This document shows positions 23,136 through 32,101 of a stretch of DNA of 56,162 nt, one piece after another (within the stretch, counting starts at the first letter, position 1; each line of letters opens with the position of its first letter). The translations under genes and the position numbers were made by a program. The notes under the pieces are model-generated. The model saw only the letters and a list, made by a program, of their open reading frames with translations, ran no database searches and was not told where the DNA came from. This DNA comes from Prochlorococcus sp. AG-409-B13 (GTDB lineage Bacteria > Cyanobacteriota > Cyanobacteriia > PCC-6307 > Cyanobiaceae), in NCBI GenBank assembly GCA_003216035.1, contig QCJM01000005.1, forward strand, positions 1 through 56,162, given 5' to 3'.

Positions 23136-23327
23136 GATGTTGATTTGCCCCCTTTAGGCCAATTCCTGGCAATGCTAAGCTTGGAAACATGAACAACTAT
23201 TCTTGACTATTTTCAACTGTCATTGAAATATTAATTGGAGCTTGAAAAACTAGAACTTGCTTCTTACATTGTCTTGGCATTATCTAAAGGTCAATACATT
23301 TAAAAAGAAAGAATTAAGAATTAACTT

Positions 23328-24410
23328 TTACCTTGCAATTCGTACAGGTTGACGTTTCCTGCCCCAACGTCCTGGCTTTATTGAAAAATGTCCTGGTATT
23401 TTTGTTCCACATCTAGCGCAGGCCCCTGGAATTTCTGATGATAGACCCCATCCTACTAATGCATACCAGTCTCGCTTTATGAGCAAACTGTCGCAATTGG
23501 GACAGCGTGTTTTGTCTCCATCAGGATCGTGGACGTTTCCTGTATAGACAAATTGAAGTCCCTCTTCGATAGCAATAGCTCTTGCTTTTGTAAGTGTTGA
23601 GGCGGGTGTTTTTGGCCTGTCAAGCTTGTAATCAGGGTGATAGGCCGTGAAGTGAATTGGTACGTTGGGAGTGAGTGCCTCTCTTATCCATGTGGCAAGT
23701 TCATGGAGTTCTTTATCACTATCATTTTCTTCTGGTATTACAAGCGTAGTAATTTCAACCCAGGTATCAGTTTCGTGAACAAGATAGCGTAAAGTATCCT
23801 TTACATATTCGATGTCACTTCCACAAAGCTCTTTGTAAAACCTTTGAGTGAAGGCTTTTAGGTCAACATTAGTTGCATCCATTGATTGAAAGAATTCTTG
23901 TCTAGCTGGTTTGTTGATATAACCAGCAGTTACTGCAACATTTTTGACTTTGCGTTCTCTACAAGCCTGGGCAATATCTATCGCATATTCTGCAAATATA
24001 ACCGGGTCATTGTAAGTAAAAGCTACTGAATTACATCCATACCTTTTAGCAGTATTAGCTATATCTTCTGGTGATGCTGTGTCCATTAAACTATCCATTG
24101 CACGAGATTTAGATATGTCCCAGTTTTGGCAGAATTTGCAGGCTAAATTACATCCAGCTGTGCCAAAAGAAAGTACTGAAGTCCCTGGGAAGAAATGATT
24201 TAGTGGTTTTTTCTCTATGGGGTCGATGCAAAAGCCGCTTGATCGACCATAAGTAGTTAACTCCATTCCATTTTCTGTTGCTTGTCGCACAAAGCAAAAG
24301 CCTCTTTGACCTGGCTTCATTCGACAGTGACGAGGGCAAAGATTGCATTGGATTTTTTCGCCATCTCTTGCCCACCATCTCCCAGGCTGGGGTGGGGTTG
24401 TATTTGTCAT
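23328..24410 (-). CDS. AmmeMemoRadiSam-system radical SAM enzyme
   Basis: 360 residues. Radical SAM CxxxCxxC in CNLACKFC (Cys87, Cys91, Cys94) binds the 4Fe-4S cluster that cleaves S-adenosylmethionine. An N-terminal Cys cluster (QCNLCPRHCR, GFC; Cys22, 25, 29, 39) and a C-terminal zinc ribbon (CPNC and CARC) are typical of this subgroup. Later elements such as FTYNDPVIFAEYAID and DVNVDLKAF-type strand sequence fit a TIM barrel. Close relatives include pyruvate-formate-lyase-activating-like enzymes, but the terminal Cys motifs and the adjacent fusion gene favour this assignment. Confidence 0.92.
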   Translation of the reverse strand: MTNTTPPQPGRWWARDGEKIQCNLCPRHCRMKPGQRGFCFVRQATENGMELTTYGRSSGFCIDPIEKKPLNHFFPGTSVLSFGTAGCNLACKFCQNWDISKSRAMDSLMDTASPEDIANTAKRYGCNSVAFTYNDPVIFAEYAIDIAQACRERKVKNVAVTAGYINKPARQEFFQSMDATNVDLKAFTQRFYKELCGSDIEYVKDTLRYLVHETDTWVEITTLVIPEENDSDKELHELATWIREALTPNVPIHFTAYHPDYKLDRPKTPASTLTKARAIAIEEGLQFVYTGNVHDPDGDKTRCPNCDSLLIKRDWYALVGWGLSSEIPGACARCGTKIPGHFSIKPGRWGRKRQPVRIAR

Positions 24411-24496
24411 AAGGTTGCTTTTGCTTTACTCATATATATAGAATTTAGGTAATGATCTCTTTTTAGTCCAAGTAGACTTTTGCTCGTCATCATTTA

Positions 24497-24515
24497 AATG
24501 AGCATTATGCTCATT
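24497..24515. repeat. Inverted repeat, 9-bp arms
   Basis: Arms AATGAGCAT and ATGCTCATT with a 1-nt centre, 87 nt upstream of the radical SAM gene (minus strand) and 28 nt before a small plus-strand gene, so it sits in a divergent promoter region and may be an operator. Confidence 0.45.
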
Positions 24516-24542
24516 GGTCGGCAAGACTGTATAGGGTTATAA

Positions 24543-24713
24543 ATGAATAAAGTTTTAAGGTCACCCATTGAGATTGTTTTGGAGATAAAAGTAATTCATT
24601 GGCTTGTTAAAAAAACAGGGATTCTTCCCAAAGATTATCCTTCCTTTGAATTGAGGCTTTGTAGTTTGTGGGCTTTCAAATCCTTAGCCCAAGGCAGTCT
24701 GAGGCTATGTTGA
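24543..24713 (+). CDS. Hypothetical small protein, 56 aa
   Basis: MNKVLRSPIEIVLEIKVIHW, then LVKKTGILPKDYPSFELRLC. Amphipathic and basic with no clear membrane helix; a Pro-Lys-Asp-Tyr-Pro segment in the middle. Clean ATG to TGA frame with coding-like composition. Not recognised. Confidence 0.5.
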   Translation: MNKVLRSPIEIVLEIKVIHWLVKKTGILPKDYPSFELRLCSLWAFKSLAQGSLRLC

Positions 24714-24735
24714 TTGAAAGTTGTGTATTGAAAAC

Positions 24736-24852
24736 TTGACATTTACTCTTTCTTGGCCCGTTGTGGGGCTTTTGCTTATCCTGACTGGTCTGTTTGGAAG
24801 ATTTGAGGTTCAAGGAGTTGATAATGAGGATAAGAAGAGCATTACGGGCTGA
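24736..24852 (+). CDS. Micro-protein with helix and acidic tail, 38 aa
   Basis: TTG start giving TFTLSWPVVGLLLILTGLFG, then RFEVQGVDNEDKKSITG. The layout (Trp-Pro helix followed by an Asp/Glu tail) resembles the gene at 19010-19135. It follows the previous small gene by 22 nt. No ATG start is available, so the start is uncertain. Confidence 0.45.
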   Translation: MTFTLSWPVVGLLLILTGLFGRFEVQGVDNEDKKSITG

Positions 24853-24961
24853 AAGGTATCTTGTTATGAGTATTTCTAAGTGAATACAATTGTTTGGCTA
24901 AAGCTTGTTTGACTGGCGTTTAAATGGAAATACGGCATTATTAGAGCCCGCCCACCTTCAG

Positions 24962-25126
24962 ATGAATTGTTTCATGAAGCTTGCGGCACTGTCAGTTCCC
25001 TCTCTTTTATTGGCATCATTGGCAGGTAGTTTTGCGGCAATCCAAATCCACTCTGCTCAATACCCTTATTCTCCTGCAGCAAAGCAAATTAAGCTTATAA
25101 CTGTTGTTTCTTTAAAGGGAAGCTAA
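24962..25126 (+). CDS. Possible exported small protein, 54 aa
   Basis: MNCFMKLAALSVPSLLLASL forms a signal-like hydrophobic head, then SAQYPYSPAAKQIKLITVV. Frame is open 19 codons upstream. Could be a short exported peptide; support is weak. Confidence 0.3.
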   Translation: MNCFMKLAALSVPSLLLASLAGSFAAIQIHSAQYPYSPAAKQIKLITVVSLKGS

Positions 25127-25440
25127 TATTTTCATTGGACCTTTCTCTTGGTTAGATTAATTGATTGGATGGATATAAGTAAAAAAAAATGTTGTTCATA
25201 GGGAGTTCCTCTTGATGTGCTTAATTTTGATGAGGTTACAGATAAGCCTGACTGCAATGGCTCACATTGTTTTTAGTCGATTTTATAATTTTAGATATGA
25301 CTGAAATACTAGGTTGATTCGGCCGATATTCTTAATTGAAAATTAAATGAGCTGAATATCATGGTTATATTTCTTTTTGTTGGTTTGTTTGATTTTTAGT
25401 TGGTGATTTGTTCGGAGTGATTTTTTTGTAAAGTGCTCAA

Positions 25441-25749
25441 TTGATTGAAGAGAGAACTGAATTCCCAGACCATTGGCAATTTGAAGGGGTTTCTTGTGGA
25501 TATGCTCACTATGCTTGGCAATTTATGGCAACAAGGGAGGCTGCTGAGCGAAGATTGAAAAGATCATTTGAAGATTGGCGAATGAGCCGCCACGGTTACA
25601 CCATTAGTTACGTCGACGGTCAGAGACATAGGTGCGAATTCTGTGCCTACGCGAATGACTCCTATGAAGCTAGGCAGGTTGCAATGGAGACCATTAAATT
25701 TGTATATGAGCATCCCAATGCGATTGATTACATACTGCGCTCCACTTAG
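25441..25749 (+). CDS. Conserved hypothetical soluble protein, 102 aa
   Basis: TTG start; reads IEERTEFPDHWQFEGVSCGY, AHYAWQFMATREAAERRLKR, YTISYVDGQRHRCEFCAYAN and NAIDYILRST. The CxxC (CEFC) together with an earlier Cys might bind metal, though four ligands are not evident. No alternative ATG gives a fuller protein. Found alone between non-coding stretches. Function unknown. Confidence 0.65.
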   Translation: MIEERTEFPDHWQFEGVSCGYAHYAWQFMATREAAERRLKRSFEDWRMSRHGYTISYVDGQRHRCEFCAYANDSYEARQVAMETIKFVYEHPNAIDYILRST

Positions 25750-25791
25750 GAGGTTTTTGATTGTTAGGGTTTGTTGATAATAGGGTTGGAG

Positions 25792-25941
25792 TTAACGCCA
25801 TCGGATTCTGTCAGGGTTTTTTTTCTGAATTTTCTTGAGTATTAGTATTAATCCGAAGATTCCTAGAGGGCCACAGACGATCATTGCGCCTATGAAGTAC
25901 TTAATCTCGGGACTTAGTACAGCTAAAGTAGAAGCAGTCAT
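25792..25941 (-). CDS. Micro-protein, 49 aa, single helix
   Basis: MTASTLAVLSPEIKYFIGAM, helix (YFIGAMIVCGPLGIFGLILI) and a basic tail KKIQKKNPDRIRWR. The ATG overlaps the upstream stop in ATGA, so it is translationally coupled. Probable thylakoid or plasma-membrane micro-protein; not recognised by name. Confidence 0.65.
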   Translation of the reverse strand: MTASTLAVLSPEIKYFIGAMIVCGPLGIFGLILILKKIQKKNPDRIRWR

Positions 25942-26087
25942 TTCTTATTGTTAGCTCTTATTTGATTCAGAGGATTCCTGAGGCTTTCCCCTTTTATCAC
26001 TCTAACTGCTTGGCTAAAAACCAAAATACTAAATAAAAGTATTGTTAGGGTTTCAATTGTTTGCATGAATCCATTTATTTGGCTCAT
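25938..26087 (-). CDS. Micro-protein, 49 aa, single helix
   Basis: MSQINGFMQTIETLTILLFS, helix to about residue 30, then VIKGESLRNPLNQIRANNKK. First gene of a coupled pair. Not recognised by name. Confidence 0.6.
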   Translation of the reverse strand: MSQINGFMQTIETLTILLFSILVFSQAVRVIKGESLRNPLNQIRANNKK

Positions 26088-26122
26088 GAGCTTACGAATG
26101 GTTTTGTTTTTTCATTCATCTA

Positions 26123-26296
26123 ATGACGATTAATAGGATGAGTATAAACAAGCATCGTAGTGTATTTGGTTTGAACCGTAAAAGGTTCTTATGGTTTGAC
26201 AATGTCTACCTTTTAAATATGCTAAGCGATCGAACTTTTCATGAATCCAATGCATATAAGAGATTTGATGGTATTAATGATATTTTCCCTGATTAA
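26123..26296 (+). CDS. Hypothetical small basic protein, 57 aa
   Basis: MTINRMSINKHRSVFGLNRK, RFLWFDNVYLLNMLSDRTFH, end FDGINDIFPD. Rich in Arg, Asn and Phe; no membrane helix. Convergent with the family A gene downstream (28 nt between stops). Moderate coding potential only. Confidence 0.45.
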   Translation: MTINRMSINKHRSVFGLNRKRFLWFDNVYLLNMLSDRTFHESNAYKRFDGINDIFPD

Positions 26297-26324
26297 ATAA
26301 GGCGACCATTATTGAACTCCATCC

Positions 26325-26597
26325 TTAGCAATATCTCCAAGCATCCTTGCCTAGCTTCGTAATGGTTTCGATCTTTTTTAGAGCGTTAGTTGAGGCAAGA
26401 TTTCTTGTTGTTGGTGCCCTGTAAACTTTACAGGCTACATATAGTTCAGCTTGCTTGGAAATTGGATGTAATTTTACGGCTACAAAAAAAAGATTAAATG
26501 CACCTATAAAAAGGCTAGCTGCTATTATTCCTCCAGTCCACGGTGCATGGATGCTGTAATTGATACCCTTATTGTTAGAGTTGTATTCTTTGGCCAT
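26325..26597 (-). CDS. Family A small membrane protein, variant tail
   Basis: 90 residues: polar head, helix (about 22-41), VKLHPISKQAELYVAC with Cys56 and, 34 residues later, a C-terminal Cys90 as the last residue. The usual C-N-G is absent but the final Cys holds the second-Cys position. Lies 230 nt upstream of the urease operon in the same orientation; no evidence that it belongs to it. Confidence 0.65.
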   Translation of the reverse strand: MAKEYNSNNKGINYSIHAPWTGGIIAASLFIGAFNLFFVAVKLHPISKQAELYVACKVYRAPTTRNLASTNALKKIETITKLGKDAWRYC

Positions 26598-26824
26598 AAA
26601 TAGAGTGAGCTTTAAGCTTTCTGGAATAGTTTCAAAGGTAATATAAAGCTTTTATGGCTGATTAGAGTCTTTATTATGTTTTCTAGGTCTATTTCTGATT
26701 TATAATCTTTTTCTTGCAGTCGACTTCCTGATTTCTATAAAGTTTTACTTAGACTCTAAATTAAAGAGTTTTTATAACAAAAAATAGATGCGTATTTTTT
26801 GCATGGGGAGCCAAAATAATTAGA

Positions 26825-28534
26825 CTAAAGTAATTGGTACATTTGTGCTAAGGGCAGGGCTTCTGCTGGCTCGCAGGTAAGCAACTCCCCATTGGCAAAC
26901 ACTTCATAGGTTTCCGGATCAACTCGCATCGAAGGAAGGGCGTCATTGCATTGCATACTTTTTTTAGATATTTCACGAGTATCGCTAACTGAGACACAAG
27001 TACGATTAAGCCCAAGGTTGTTTGGAATCCCAGCATCTATGGCTGTTTTGCTGAGAAAGGTTAGGCAGCTTGACTGAAGTGCTGAGCCGAATGCTCCAAA
27101 CATAGGCCTACTATGTACTGGCTCAGGAGTTGGGATTGATGCATTGGCATCTCCCATTTGGGCCCAAATTATCGATCCACCTTTAAGAATTAGTTCTGGT
27201 TTGACTCCGAAGAAACCTGGCTTCCAAAGAACTAAATCTGCCAGTTTGCCTACTTCAATTGAGCCAACATGATTACTAATACCGTGGGCTATTGCAGGAT
27301 TGATAGTCACCTTGGCGATATAGCGTTTTATTCTGTTGTTGTCATTGCGGCTTGTGTCTTCTGGAAGAGGTCCCCGCTGGACTTTCATTTTGTGAGCAGT
27401 TTGAAAAGTACGAGTTATTACTTCGCCAACTCTGCCCATCGCTTGGGAATCACTAGCGATAATTGAGAAAGCTCCTATGTCGTGAAGAATATCTTCGGCG
27501 GCAATGGTTTCCCTCCTAATACGTGATTCTGCAAAAGCAACATCTTCAGGGATTTTGGGATCTAAATGGTGACATACCATCAGCATGTCGAGGTGTTCTT
27601 CAAGGGTGTTTTTGGTATATGGCCTTGTGGGATTTGTGCTGCTAGGAATTACGTTTGCTTCGCCGCAAATCTTGATGATATCTGGGGCGTGTCCCCCGCC
27701 AGCACCTTCAGTGTGAAAGGTATGGATAGTTCGACCATTAATTGCACGAATTGTGTCCTCGACAAAACCAGCTTCATTGAGTGTGTCGGTATGGATGCAG
27801 ACTTGAACATCCATGCGGTCGGCTACTTCTAAGCAGCAATTAATTGCGGAAGGTGTTGTTCCCCAGTCTTCATGAAGCTTTAATCCACACGCTCCTGCTC
27901 GTACTTGTTCTTCTATTGCTTCATGATGGCTGGCATTACCTTTGCCATAAAACCCGAGATTTACAGGCAGCCCTTCTGCTGCTTGGAGCATTCTTTTGAT
28001 ATGAAATTCTCCAGGTGTACATGTGGTTGCATTTGTGCCTGTGGCTGGCCCTGTTCCCCCTCCAAGCATTGTGGTTATGCCACTAGCTAATGCAGTTTCT
28101 ACTTGTTGTGGGCATATGAAATGTATATGGGTATCGATACAACCAGCAGTCAGAATGTACCCCTCTCCAGCGATTGCTTCGGTGCCTGGGCCAATGATTA
28201 TAGAAACCCCTTTTTGAGTATCAGGATTGCCAGCTTTACCAACACCAACAATTTTGCCATCTTTGATACCTATATCAGCCTTGACTATTCCCCACCAATC
28301 AACAATTAGGGCGTTGGTTATTACTGTGTCTACGGCTCCTTCAGATCTTGAGCGTTGAGATTGCCCCATGCCATCTCTAATAACTTTTCCTCCCCCAAAT
28401 TTCACCTCGTCACCATAAATAGTGTGATCTTTTTCTACTTCAAGAATTAAATCAGTGTCTGCTAAACGCAATCGATCGCCTGTTGTTGGTCCATAAGTTT
28501 CGGCATAGGCTCTTCTAGAAATTTGATAAGGCAT
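26825..28534 (-). CDS. ureC: Urease subunit alpha
   Basis: 569 residues, the normal length. The catalytic subunit of nickel urease, which hydrolyses urea to ammonia and carbamate. Seen: HIHFICPQQ (Ni ligands, about 136-144), GLKLHEDWG with the Lys that is carbamylated to bridge the two Ni ions, [15 protein letters not shown] (Ni ligands), and MVCHHLD with the flap Cys and catalytic His. Final gene of ureDABC; 6 nt after the ureB stop. Supplies ammonia that enters the GS-GOGAT pathway. Confidence 0.98.
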   Translation of the reverse strand: MPYQISRRAYAETYGPTTGDRLRLADTDLILEVEKDHTIYGDEVKFGGGKVIRDGMGQSQRSRSEGAVDTVITNALIVDWWGIVKADIGIKDGKIVGVGKAGNPDTQKGVSIIIGPGTEAIAGEGYILTAGCIDTHIHFICPQQVETALASGITTMLGGGTGPATGTNATTCTPGEFHIKRMLQAAEGLPVNLGFYGKGNASHHEAIEEQVRAGACGLKLHEDWGTTPSAINCCLEVADRMDVQVCIHTDTLNEAGFVEDTIRAINGRTIHTFHTEGAGGGHAPDIIKICGEANVIPSSTNPTRPYTKNTLEEHLDMLMVCHHLDPKIPEDVAFAESRIRRETIAAEDILHDIGAFSIIASDSQAMGRVGEVITRTFQTAHKMKVQRGPLPEDTSRNDNNRIKRYIAKVTINPAIAHGISNHVGSIEVGKLADLVLWKPGFFGVKPELILKGGSIIWAQMGDANASIPTPEPVHSRPMFGAFGSALQSSCLTFLSKTAIDAGIPNNLGLNRTCVSVSDTREISKKSMQCNDALPSMRVDPETYEVFANGELLTCEPAEALPLAQMYQLL

Positions 28535-28540
28535 GATGAT

Positions 28541-28858
28541 TTAGTTAAGTTTTCCGTTGATAAGTCCGTTAAAACCGATCGCACGTCGTTCGCCAGCAAA
28601 AGGCACTAGATGGACTTCGCGAAGGTCACCTGGTTCAAAACGGATTGCAGTTCCCGCTGGGATATCGAGTCGTTTCCCAAGAGCTGATTCACGATCAAAA
28701 TCAAGCGCTTTATTTGACTCATAGAAATGAAAATGTGATCCAATCTGTATCGGTCTATCGCCTTTGTTGGCAACTGAAAGGATGGTAACTGGACGCCCTG
28801 CATTCAGTTCAATTTCTCCTGGTTCAGGAATTAGTTCTCCTGGGATAAGAGGACACAT
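28541..28858 (-). CDS. ureB: Urease subunit beta
   Basis: 105 residues. Structural subunit of the urease trimer of (alpha-beta-gamma) units. Seen: [19 protein letters not shown] near the N-terminus and [15 protein letters not shown], the conserved GSHFHF strand. The ends fit the family. Sits between ureA (7 nt) and ureC (6 nt). Confidence 0.97.
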   Translation of the reverse strand: MCPLIPGELIPEPGEIELNAGRPVTILSVANKGDRPIQIGSHFHFYESNKALDFDRESALGKRLDIPAGTAIRFEPGDLREVHLVPFAGERRAIGFNGLINGKLN

Positions 28859-28865
28859 TTTTTAC

Positions 28866-29168
28866 TTAGCGAATTGGGTCATGAAGGGTTACAAGTTTTG
28901 TCCCATCAGGGAATACAGCTTCAATTTGTACTTCAGTTATTAGTTCCGCTACTCCCTCCATTACTTGTTCACGTGTTAGCCAGGTTGTTCCTTCTGTCAT
29001 CAGATCAGAAACACTTTTGCCATCACGTGCACCTTCCAGAATTTGGAAGCTAAGCAAGGCAACAGACTCTGGGTGATTGAGTTTCAATCCACGCTTTAGT
29101 CTTCGTTCTGCAAGGAGAGCTGCTGTAACAACAAGAAGCTTATCTTTTTCCTGGGGACTTAGATGCAT
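28866..29168 (-). CDS. ureA: Urease subunit gamma
   Basis: 100 residues, usual length. Starts [20 protein letters not shown], typical of UreA, with [19 protein letters not shown] and [20 protein letters not shown] at the C-terminus. Structural subunit; 8 nt after ureD. Confidence 0.97.
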   Translation of the reverse strand: MHLSPQEKDKLLVVTAALLAERRLKRGLKLNHPESVALLSFQILEGARDGKSVSDLMTEGTTWLTREQVMEGVAELITEVQIEAVFPDGTKLVTLHDPIR

Positions 29169-29176
29169 GATTTCTG

Positions 29177-30145
29177 TTAATCAAAATCAGGAGCCAAATG
29201 TGTTTTGTAGCGATGGTTGGGATTGGACTTTTTCTTGGCGAAAGGGTTCTCTTGCATTGGCCATAGCCTTAGATGCTCGGGAGGACTTAGCCCTCTCAAC
29301 GCACGAGTGAGTGCCCATATTCGTATAAACCAAAACCTAGCGGCTTGTGTTGAGGGCCCTATGTATCGAGCAGAAAGTCCTTGATCTAGAGCACTGCAAG
29401 TCATTGTCCCTTCTAAACCTTGCCTTTGTCTTCGGGTGTTTTTGAGAAGTTCGGTTTGTGTTTTTTGTGAAAGTCGGTTCGGGGCAGCCCAAATAAATGA
29501 GCCAAAAACGGGTTGGTTTGCAATTCCATGATTGGAACGAAGGGCCTCTCCACTAAGTTCTAATTGATCAACAAACTCCCAACAGTTTCCTTCTGGTAAA
29601 TGCCGGCAAATTTCAACTCCAGAACGCCAATAACCCGAACCTAGCTTTTCTCCAGCAGCAGTCCTCCCAAGGCGTACCACCTCGGCGCTTAAGAAGCTTG
29701 ATCCTGATGCAAGATCAACTCGCATGGTTTGTTCAAAAAGCCCACCATTGAATAAAACAAGCTCTTGAGGAAGCCATTCAAGGTCACCATTTTCATGAAT
29801 CGAAAAGTGAGAATTTTGTTCGGTTAATTTTCCATCAGGGTTAAATTTTGAGCGTCCTACCGATCCATAAACTTTTTGGGCTGCTACGTTCGTTAGTAGT
29901 GCAGTATTGTTTTTTTCAACAGTCACATTCATTGTTAATTTGTCACCTCCTACAAGTCCTCCGGCTGTATGAATAATTGGGAGATGACAACGTCCATCGT
30001 CATTATGGAAAGATCGCATCAGCTTTAAGGGCGCTGTACAACTTCCTTGGTGAATTGTAAAAGACTTGTGCAAGTCATCCAAGCCTGACCTGTTCTTTAA
30101 TCGAAGATTACAGGTTCCATGCCAGGAGTGGGCTTGTAGGTTCAT
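29177..30145 (-). CDS. ureD: Urease accessory protein UreD
   Basis: 322 residues from the ATG at 30145; a TTG 51 nt upstream is also in frame but would overlap the divergent promoter region. UreD binds apo-urease and is the scaffold for UreF and UreG during nickel insertion. Seen: [20 protein letters not shown]-like opening after [23 protein letters not shown] (the LVGGD element), and the long beta-rich body. First gene of ureDABC, divergent from ureE. Confidence 0.95.
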   Translation of the reverse strand: MNLQAHSWHGTCNLRLKNRSGLDDLHKSFTIHQGSCTAPLKLMRSFHNDDGRCHLPIIHTAGGLVGGDKLTMNVTVEKNNTALLTNVAAQKVYGSVGRSKFNPDGKLTEQNSHFSIHENGDLEWLPQELVLFNGGLFEQTMRVDLASGSSFLSAEVVRLGRTAAGEKLGSGYWRSGVEICRHLPEGNCWEFVDQLELSGEALRSNHGIANQPVFGSFIWAAPNRLSQKTQTELLKNTRRQRQGLEGTMTCSALDQGLSARYIGPSTQAARFWFIRIWALTRALRGLSPPEHLRLWPMQENPFAKKKSNPNHRYKTHLAPDFD

Positions 30146-30178
30146 TTGGACAAATTCAACACTTGAATAAGAGGTTTT

Positions 30179-30192
30179 TGTAGCGAAGTACA
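30179..30192. promoter_or_regulatory. TGTA-N6-TACA palindrome in the ureD/ureE gap
   Basis: In the 90-nt divergent gap between ureD and ureE. NtcA boxes have TGTA-N8-TACA; this one has only 6 bases between the half-sites, so it may be a degraded or different operator. Same region must hold both promoters. Confidence 0.35.
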
Positions 30193-30235
30193 CCAAATCT
30201 GTTGTACTGGTTTAGCAGGCTTTGATTTTTAAAAG

Positions 30236-30697
30236 TTGACTGACACACCAATAGTTCTAACCCACCGACTTGAGAATGAAAAAGCTGGAAATTTTTTAAT
30301 CTTGCCACTTTCAGCAGAAGAACGTTCACGCTTGAGGGGCAGGCGTCTTACAAAATGTGGAAGAGAAGTCATTTTGCAGCTTCCTAGAGAAGGTTGCCTA
30401 AGGCCAGGCGATGTACTTTCTGGGGAGGGACAATATCAAAATGTTCTTGTAGAAGCTGCATTAGAAACTTTGCTAGTAGTTAGTGCAAAGTCTTCCTTAG
30501 ATCTTTTAAAGGCTGCTTATCATCTAGGGAATCGCCATGTAGCTCTTGAATTGCATGAGGGGGAGTTGTTTTTGATTGAAGATGAGGTCCTTGCTCAAAT
30601 GCTCCGCATTAGAGGACTTACTGTTAAGAAAACCATTAGATCTTTTTATCCTGAAACCGGTGCTTACGACCAACTACATAGACATCTAAATCAATAA
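30236..30697 (+). CDS. ureE: Urease accessory protein UreE
   Basis: 153 residues, TTG start. Nickel metallochaperone that delivers Ni to the urease apo-complex through UreG. Seen: LSAEERSRLRGRRLTKCGRE, VALELHEGELFLIEDEVL with the usual His-rich neighbourhood (HLGNRHVALELHEG), and a short tail with His (DQLHRHLNQ) in place of the long poly-His tail of some bacteria. The stop overlaps ureF start (ATGA). Confidence 0.95.
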   Translation: MTDTPIVLTHRLENEKAGNFLILPLSAEERSRLRGRRLTKCGREVILQLPREGCLRPGDVLSGEGQYQNVLVEAALETLLVVSAKSSLDLLKAAYHLGNRHVALELHEGELFLIEDEVLAQMLRIRGLTVKKTIRSFYPETGAYDQLHRHLNQ

Positions 30698-31371
30698 TGA
30701 CTTCTTTGGCGATGCTCCAATTAGTAAGCCCATCACTGCCTGTTGGAGCATTTAGTTATTCAGAGGGACTTGAATGGTTGGTTCAGTTTGGAAGGATCTC
30801 AAATGAGTCAACCTTGTTTGATTGGCTGGAGTCCGAACTTTTAAGAGGGCAATTAAGAATTGAAGCGGCTGCTCAGATGCCTATGCGAGAAGCTTTAATT
30901 AAATGGCGTATAGATGAAACATCAGACTCACTTAAGAATGTTCTCTCTTGGAACTCTTGGTTATTGGCATTAAGAGATGCGCGTGAGGTTCGAGAACAAC
31001 ATCGACAAATGGGCAAATCTCTTTTGCAGTTGCTTTCTGAATTAGGTCAGCCTTTGCCTGATGGTAGAGATGATCTTGCTTGGCCAATGGCTTGGGCATG
31101 GGCGGGGCTGGCTTGGAATTTATCTGAACTAGAAGTTATTCAAGGTTATTTATATGCTTGGGTTGCTAATCAACTAAGTGCTGCTGTACGGCTTATACCT
31201 CTTGGCCCTTCAAAAGCTCAAGGTTTGCAACTTCGTCTTTTACCATTGATATCTCTACAAAGTGAGCAGCTTTTAAATGAAGACCCGCATCAGCTTTGGT
31301 CTGGAGATGTTGGAGCGACTATGGCTCAGCTTTCGCATGATGAACTTTATTCAAGGTTATTTCGAAGCTGA
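30697..31371 (+). CDS. ureF: Urease accessory protein UreF
   Basis: 224 residues, all-helical. Acts as the GTPase-regulating partner that recruits UreG to UreD. Seen: [20 protein letters not shown] at the N-terminus (the conserved SPSLPxGAFSYSxGLE block) and [19 protein letters not shown] near the C-terminus. Overlaps ureE by one base and ureG by one base, consistent with coupled translation. Confidence 0.96.
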   Translation: MTSLAMLQLVSPSLPVGAFSYSEGLEWLVQFGRISNESTLFDWLESELLRGQLRIEAAAQMPMREALIKWRIDETSDSLKNVLSWNSWLLALRDAREVREQHRQMGKSLLQLLSELGQPLPDGRDDLAWPMAWAWAGLAWNLSELEVIQGYLYAWVANQLSAAVRLIPLGPSKAQGLQLRLLPLISLQSEQLLNEDPHQLWSGDVGATMAQLSHDELYSRLFRS

Positions 31372-31976
31372 TGGTTAGTAGTAAATTACGAGTAGGAGTG
31401 GCGGGGCCAGTGGGCTCTGGAAAAACTGCTCTTGTTGAGTCTTTGTGTAGGCGATTAAGAGATCAACTGAAAATTGCAGTTGTCACAAATGACATTTATA
31501 CAAAAGAGGATGCACAGTTTTTGACTCGTGTTGGAGCTTTGGCTCCTGAAAGAATTTTAGGCGTAGAGACCGGAGGGTGTCCTCATACAGCTATTCGAGA
31601 GGATTGCTCTATTAATCGAGCTGCAGTAGAGGAACTTGAGAGTCGTTTCCCTGATTTGGATTTAGTACTAGTCGAGAGTGGTGGGGATAATCTTGCAGCA
31701 AGTTTCAGTCCTGAGTTGGTTGATTTATGCATTTATGTCATAGATGTAGCTGCTGGAGACAAAATTCCTAGGAAAGGAGGGCCAGGTATCACCCGCTCCG
31801 ATTTGCTGGTGATTAATAAGATTGATTTAGCTGAGAAGGTTGGAGCAAGCCTTGATGTCATGGCTAAGGACACATCACGCATGCGTAGTGACCGTCCATG
31901 GTGCTTTGCCAATCTTCATAGTGGAGAGGGGCTTGAGAAAATCTTGGGATTTTTGTTGCAACAGTTACCTAATTAG
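31371..31976 (+). CDS. ureG: Urease accessory protein UreG (GTPase)
   Basis: 201 residues. SIMIBI-class GTPase driving nickel insertion. Seen: P-loop [14 protein letters not shown] (about 11-24), [11 protein letters not shown], the nickel-binding CPHT in [13 protein letters not shown], the [15 protein letters not shown] motif, and NKIDLA for guanine recognition. Its start overlaps the ureF stop. After it comes urtA with 125 nt between. Confidence 0.98.
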   Translation: MVSSKLRVGVAGPVGSGKTALVESLCRRLRDQLKIAVVTNDIYTKEDAQFLTRVGALAPERILGVETGGCPHTAIREDCSINRAAVEELESRFPDLDLVLVESGGDNLAASFSPELVDLCIYVIDVAAGDKIPRKGGPGITRSDLLVINKIDLAEKVGASLDVMAKDTSRMRSDRPWCFANLHSGEGLEKILGFLLQQLPN

Positions 31977-32004
31977 AAAATGAACTGGGAACCTTTTTTA
32001 GGTT

Positions 32005-32020
32005 TGTTGCAATTGATACA
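32005..32020 (+). promoter_or_regulatory. Putative NtcA box upstream of urtA
   Basis: TGTT-N8-TACA, one mismatch from the TGTA-N8-TACA consensus, with TAATTT (32042-32047) 21 nt downstream as a candidate -10 and urtA ATG at 32102. NtcA is known to activate nitrogen-source genes in cyanobacteria under low ammonium, and urt genes are known targets elsewhere; binding here is inference. Confidence 0.55.
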
Positions 32021-32101
32021 TGTCGATGGGTGCTCTATCTCTAATTTTCTACAGCTCGTAAATTAATTCGGGCACTGAATTTATCTCTTTCAATTTTGAA
32101 G

